A DNA stretch of 64,000 nucleotides from Bacteroidota bacterium (lineage in GTDB: Bacteria > Bacteroidota > Bacteroidia > B-17B0 > Aurantibacillaceae). Below the pieces are notes generated by a model, which saw only the letters and a list, made by a program, of their open reading frames with translations, had not been told where the DNA came from and did no database searches. Position numbers and translations under genes: made by a program. Of the stretch, positions 62,573 through 64,000 are shown one piece after another. The first letter of the stretch is position 1, and the number at the start of each line of letters is the position of its first letter. The DNA is taken from contig CANFTW010000002.1 in assembly GCA_947450025.1 (NCBI GenBank), forward strand, positions 186,001 through 250,000. The letters are read 5' to 3'.

Positions 62573-63984
62573 TAAATTTGATTTGCTAAATTCAATAAAT
62601 TTCCTTCTTCAAAATCACGTCCCATAATTTGCAAGCCAATTGGCAAACCATTGCTATGTGTTCCATTAGGAACAGAAATCGCAGGACATCCAACAATATT
62701 AGCTTGCACTGTAAAAATGTCTTCTAAATACATTTTTATTGGATCTGTACTATTTTTCCCAAATTCAAATGCCGTACCAGGTGTTGATGGCGTGACAATA
62801 AAATCATGTTGAGCTAAAATCTCTCGTGTTTTTTGTCGGATTTTATTTCTTACTTTTTGAGCTTTACTATAATATGCATCATAATATCCTGCACTTAATA
62901 CGAATGTCCCAAGCATAATACGACGCTTCACTTCCTTACCAAAACCTTCACTACGTGATTTTTTATATGTACTTTCTAAATCAGTTGCGTTTGGGCTTCT
63001 ATATCCAAAATGAACGCCATCAAAACGCGATAAATTAGAAGAAGCCTCTGCTGTAGTTAATACATAATAAGTAGGCACTAAAAAATCTAAGAATGGAAAA
63101 TCAACCGCTGTCACTGTATGGCCATCATTTTTCAATTTATCTAATGCTACTAAAGTTTGTTTTTTTACTTCAGCATCTAAACCGTTAGACTCCACACATT
63201 CTTTTAAATAAGCAATTTTATATTTTTTATTGTCAGATAAAGCATTCACGTATTGTTCAACTGATTTTTGAGAAGCCGTTGTATCAAACTCATCTTTACC
63301 AGCCATGATTTCTAACAACAAAGCAGCATCTTCAACTGTTTTAGTAATAGGCCCTATTTGATCGAATGAAGAGGCGTAAGCAATTAAACCCCAACGAGAA
63401 ATTCTTCCGTAAGTAGGCTTTAAACCAACTGTTCCGGTAAATGAAGCTGGTTGACGAATAGAACCACCTGTATCAGAACCCAAAGTTACATGACATAAGC
63501 TTGCGGCTACTGCTGCTGCAGATCCGCCTGATGACCCACCAGGCACTGTTTTTTCATTTATTGGGTTTAAAACATTTCCATAAGCAGAATTTTCGTTACT
63601 ACTTCCCATGGCAAATTCATCACAGTTTAACCGTCCTATAATAATGGCATCTTCAGCCATTAAACGTTCAACAACCGTTGATGAATATAAAGATTCAAAG
63701 CCTTCTAATATTTTTGAGGAACAAGAAACTTTATGACCCTTGTAACAAATATTATCTTTTAATCCGATAACTACACCTGCTAATTTACCTGCAGATTTTG
63801 TCGCAATTTTTTCGTCAACTAATTTTGCCTGAGCTAAAGCAGTTTCATTAAAAACTTCTAAAAAAGCATTCAATCGTTTTTTTTCTTCAATCGCCTGAAT
63901 AGATTCTTCTACTAATTGAACGCAAGAAACTTTACCTGAATTTAAATCCGTATGAAGATTTTTAATTGTTGTAAATGTATACAC
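62572..63984 (-). CDS. gatA: Asp-tRNA(Asn)/Glu-tRNA(Gln) amidotransferase subunit A
   Basis: 470 residues. The amidase triad is visible: Lys76 in VVIGLKDNI, cis-Ser151 in PGGSSGGSAAA and nucleophile Ser175 in LGSDTGGSIRQPAS. It makes Gln-tRNA or Asn-tRNA with GatB and GatC, which are not in the window. The start is GTG at 63984: an in-frame TAA lies two codons upstream and no ATG occurs near the conserved N-terminus (YTFTTIKNLHTDLNSG). It heads a four-gene run ending in mrp, with stop/start overlaps. Confidence 0.96.
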   Translation of the reverse strand: MYTFTTIKNLHTDLNSGKVSCVQLVEESIQAIEEKKRLNAFLEVFNETALAQAKLVDEKIATKSAGKLAGVVIGLKDNICYKGHKVSCSSKILEGFESLYSSTVVERLMAEDAIIIGRLNCDEFAMGSSNENSAYGNVLNPINEKTVPGGSSGGSAAAVAASLCHVTLGSDTGGSIRQPASFTGTVGLKPTYGRISRWGLIAYASSFDQIGPITKTVEDAALLLEIMAGKDEFDTTASQKSVEQYVNALSDNKKYKIAYLKECVESNGLDAEVKKQTLVALDKLKNDGHTVTAVDFPFLDFLVPTYYVLTTAEASSNLSRFDGVHFGYRSPNATDLESTYKKSRSEGFGKEVKRRIMLGTFVLSAGYYDAYYSKAQKVRNKIRQKTREILAQHDFIVTPSTPGTAFEFGKNSTDPIKMYLEDIFTVQANIVGCPAISVPNGTHSNGLPIGLQIMGRDFEEGNLLNLANQI

Positions 63985-64000
63985 AGTTTATATATTAAAT

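Noticed and set aside
1-64000. tRNA, rRNA, CRISPR, prophage or insertion sequence
   Set aside because: I looked in the spacers for cloverleaf arms, regular repeat-spacer units, terminal inverted repeats with target duplications and transposase frames, and saw none. Small RNAs cannot be excluded by eye.

Overview
The window is AT-rich (roughly one third G+C by eye) and comes from a member of the Bacteroidota. The evidence is a GldM/PorM gliding and type IX secretion motor protein, a secreted M4 peptidase with a type IX C-terminal sorting domain, an OmpA-family protein with PorE-like architecture, a DUF5606 gene, few recognisable Shine-Dalgarno sites, and promoter elements resembling the Bacteroidetes -7 motif TAnnTTTG. 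The gene set suits a free-living, Flavobacteriales- or Sphingobacteriales-like organism; I cannot place it more finely. No rRNA, tRNA, CRISPR array, insertion sequence or prophage was seen.

Layout. 1-4252 (minus): trmN6, a TPR protein, a PorE-like OmpA protein and the start of a membrane protein that runs off the left edge. 4358-10143: dacB, then a minus-strand run ribD, EamA transporter, YigZ, class III aminotransferase and a small secreted protein. 10222-13740 (plus): yicC, a small membrane protein, a UbiA/MqnP-like prenyltransferase, a SanA/YdcF-like protein and a SdiA-regulated-like protein. 13763-21191: ChaN-like, pentapeptide-repeat, two radical SAM proteins and the M4 peptidase. 21475-27339 (minus): an accessory-looking block with a LytS-type propeller sensor kinase, its LytTR regulator, lipoproteins, an exported protein and a truncated paralogue of that protein. 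27488-35146: methyltransferase, an LRR-protein kinase fusion, pepD, nrdA, nrdB. 35655-40947: DUF5606 protein, then cyanophycin synthetase, cyanophycinase and isoaspartyl peptidase, which together make a complete synthesis and breakdown set. 40998-53823: AsmA-like protein, DUF2179 protein, TauE/SafE half-transporter, TolB/Omp85-like protein, MBL hydrolase, DUF255 thioredoxin-like protein, two unrecognised exported proteins and lysS. 54155-64000: an ECF sigma factor behind a striking array of inverted repeats, a beta-barrel protein, corA, aspartate kinase, a gldM without gldK/L/N neighbours, and the minus-strand run gatA, lipoprotein, alpha/beta hydrolase, mrp.

How the genes work together. Most of the window is ordinary core metabolism. 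The parts worth attention are the cyanophycin locus (nitrogen storage as an Asp-Arg polymer), the isolated gldM, the LRR-kinase fusion, the tandem inverted-repeat promoter of the sigma factor, the two-component block with its gene remnant, and an AsmA-like gene with no ATG and a protein-like in-frame extension upstream.
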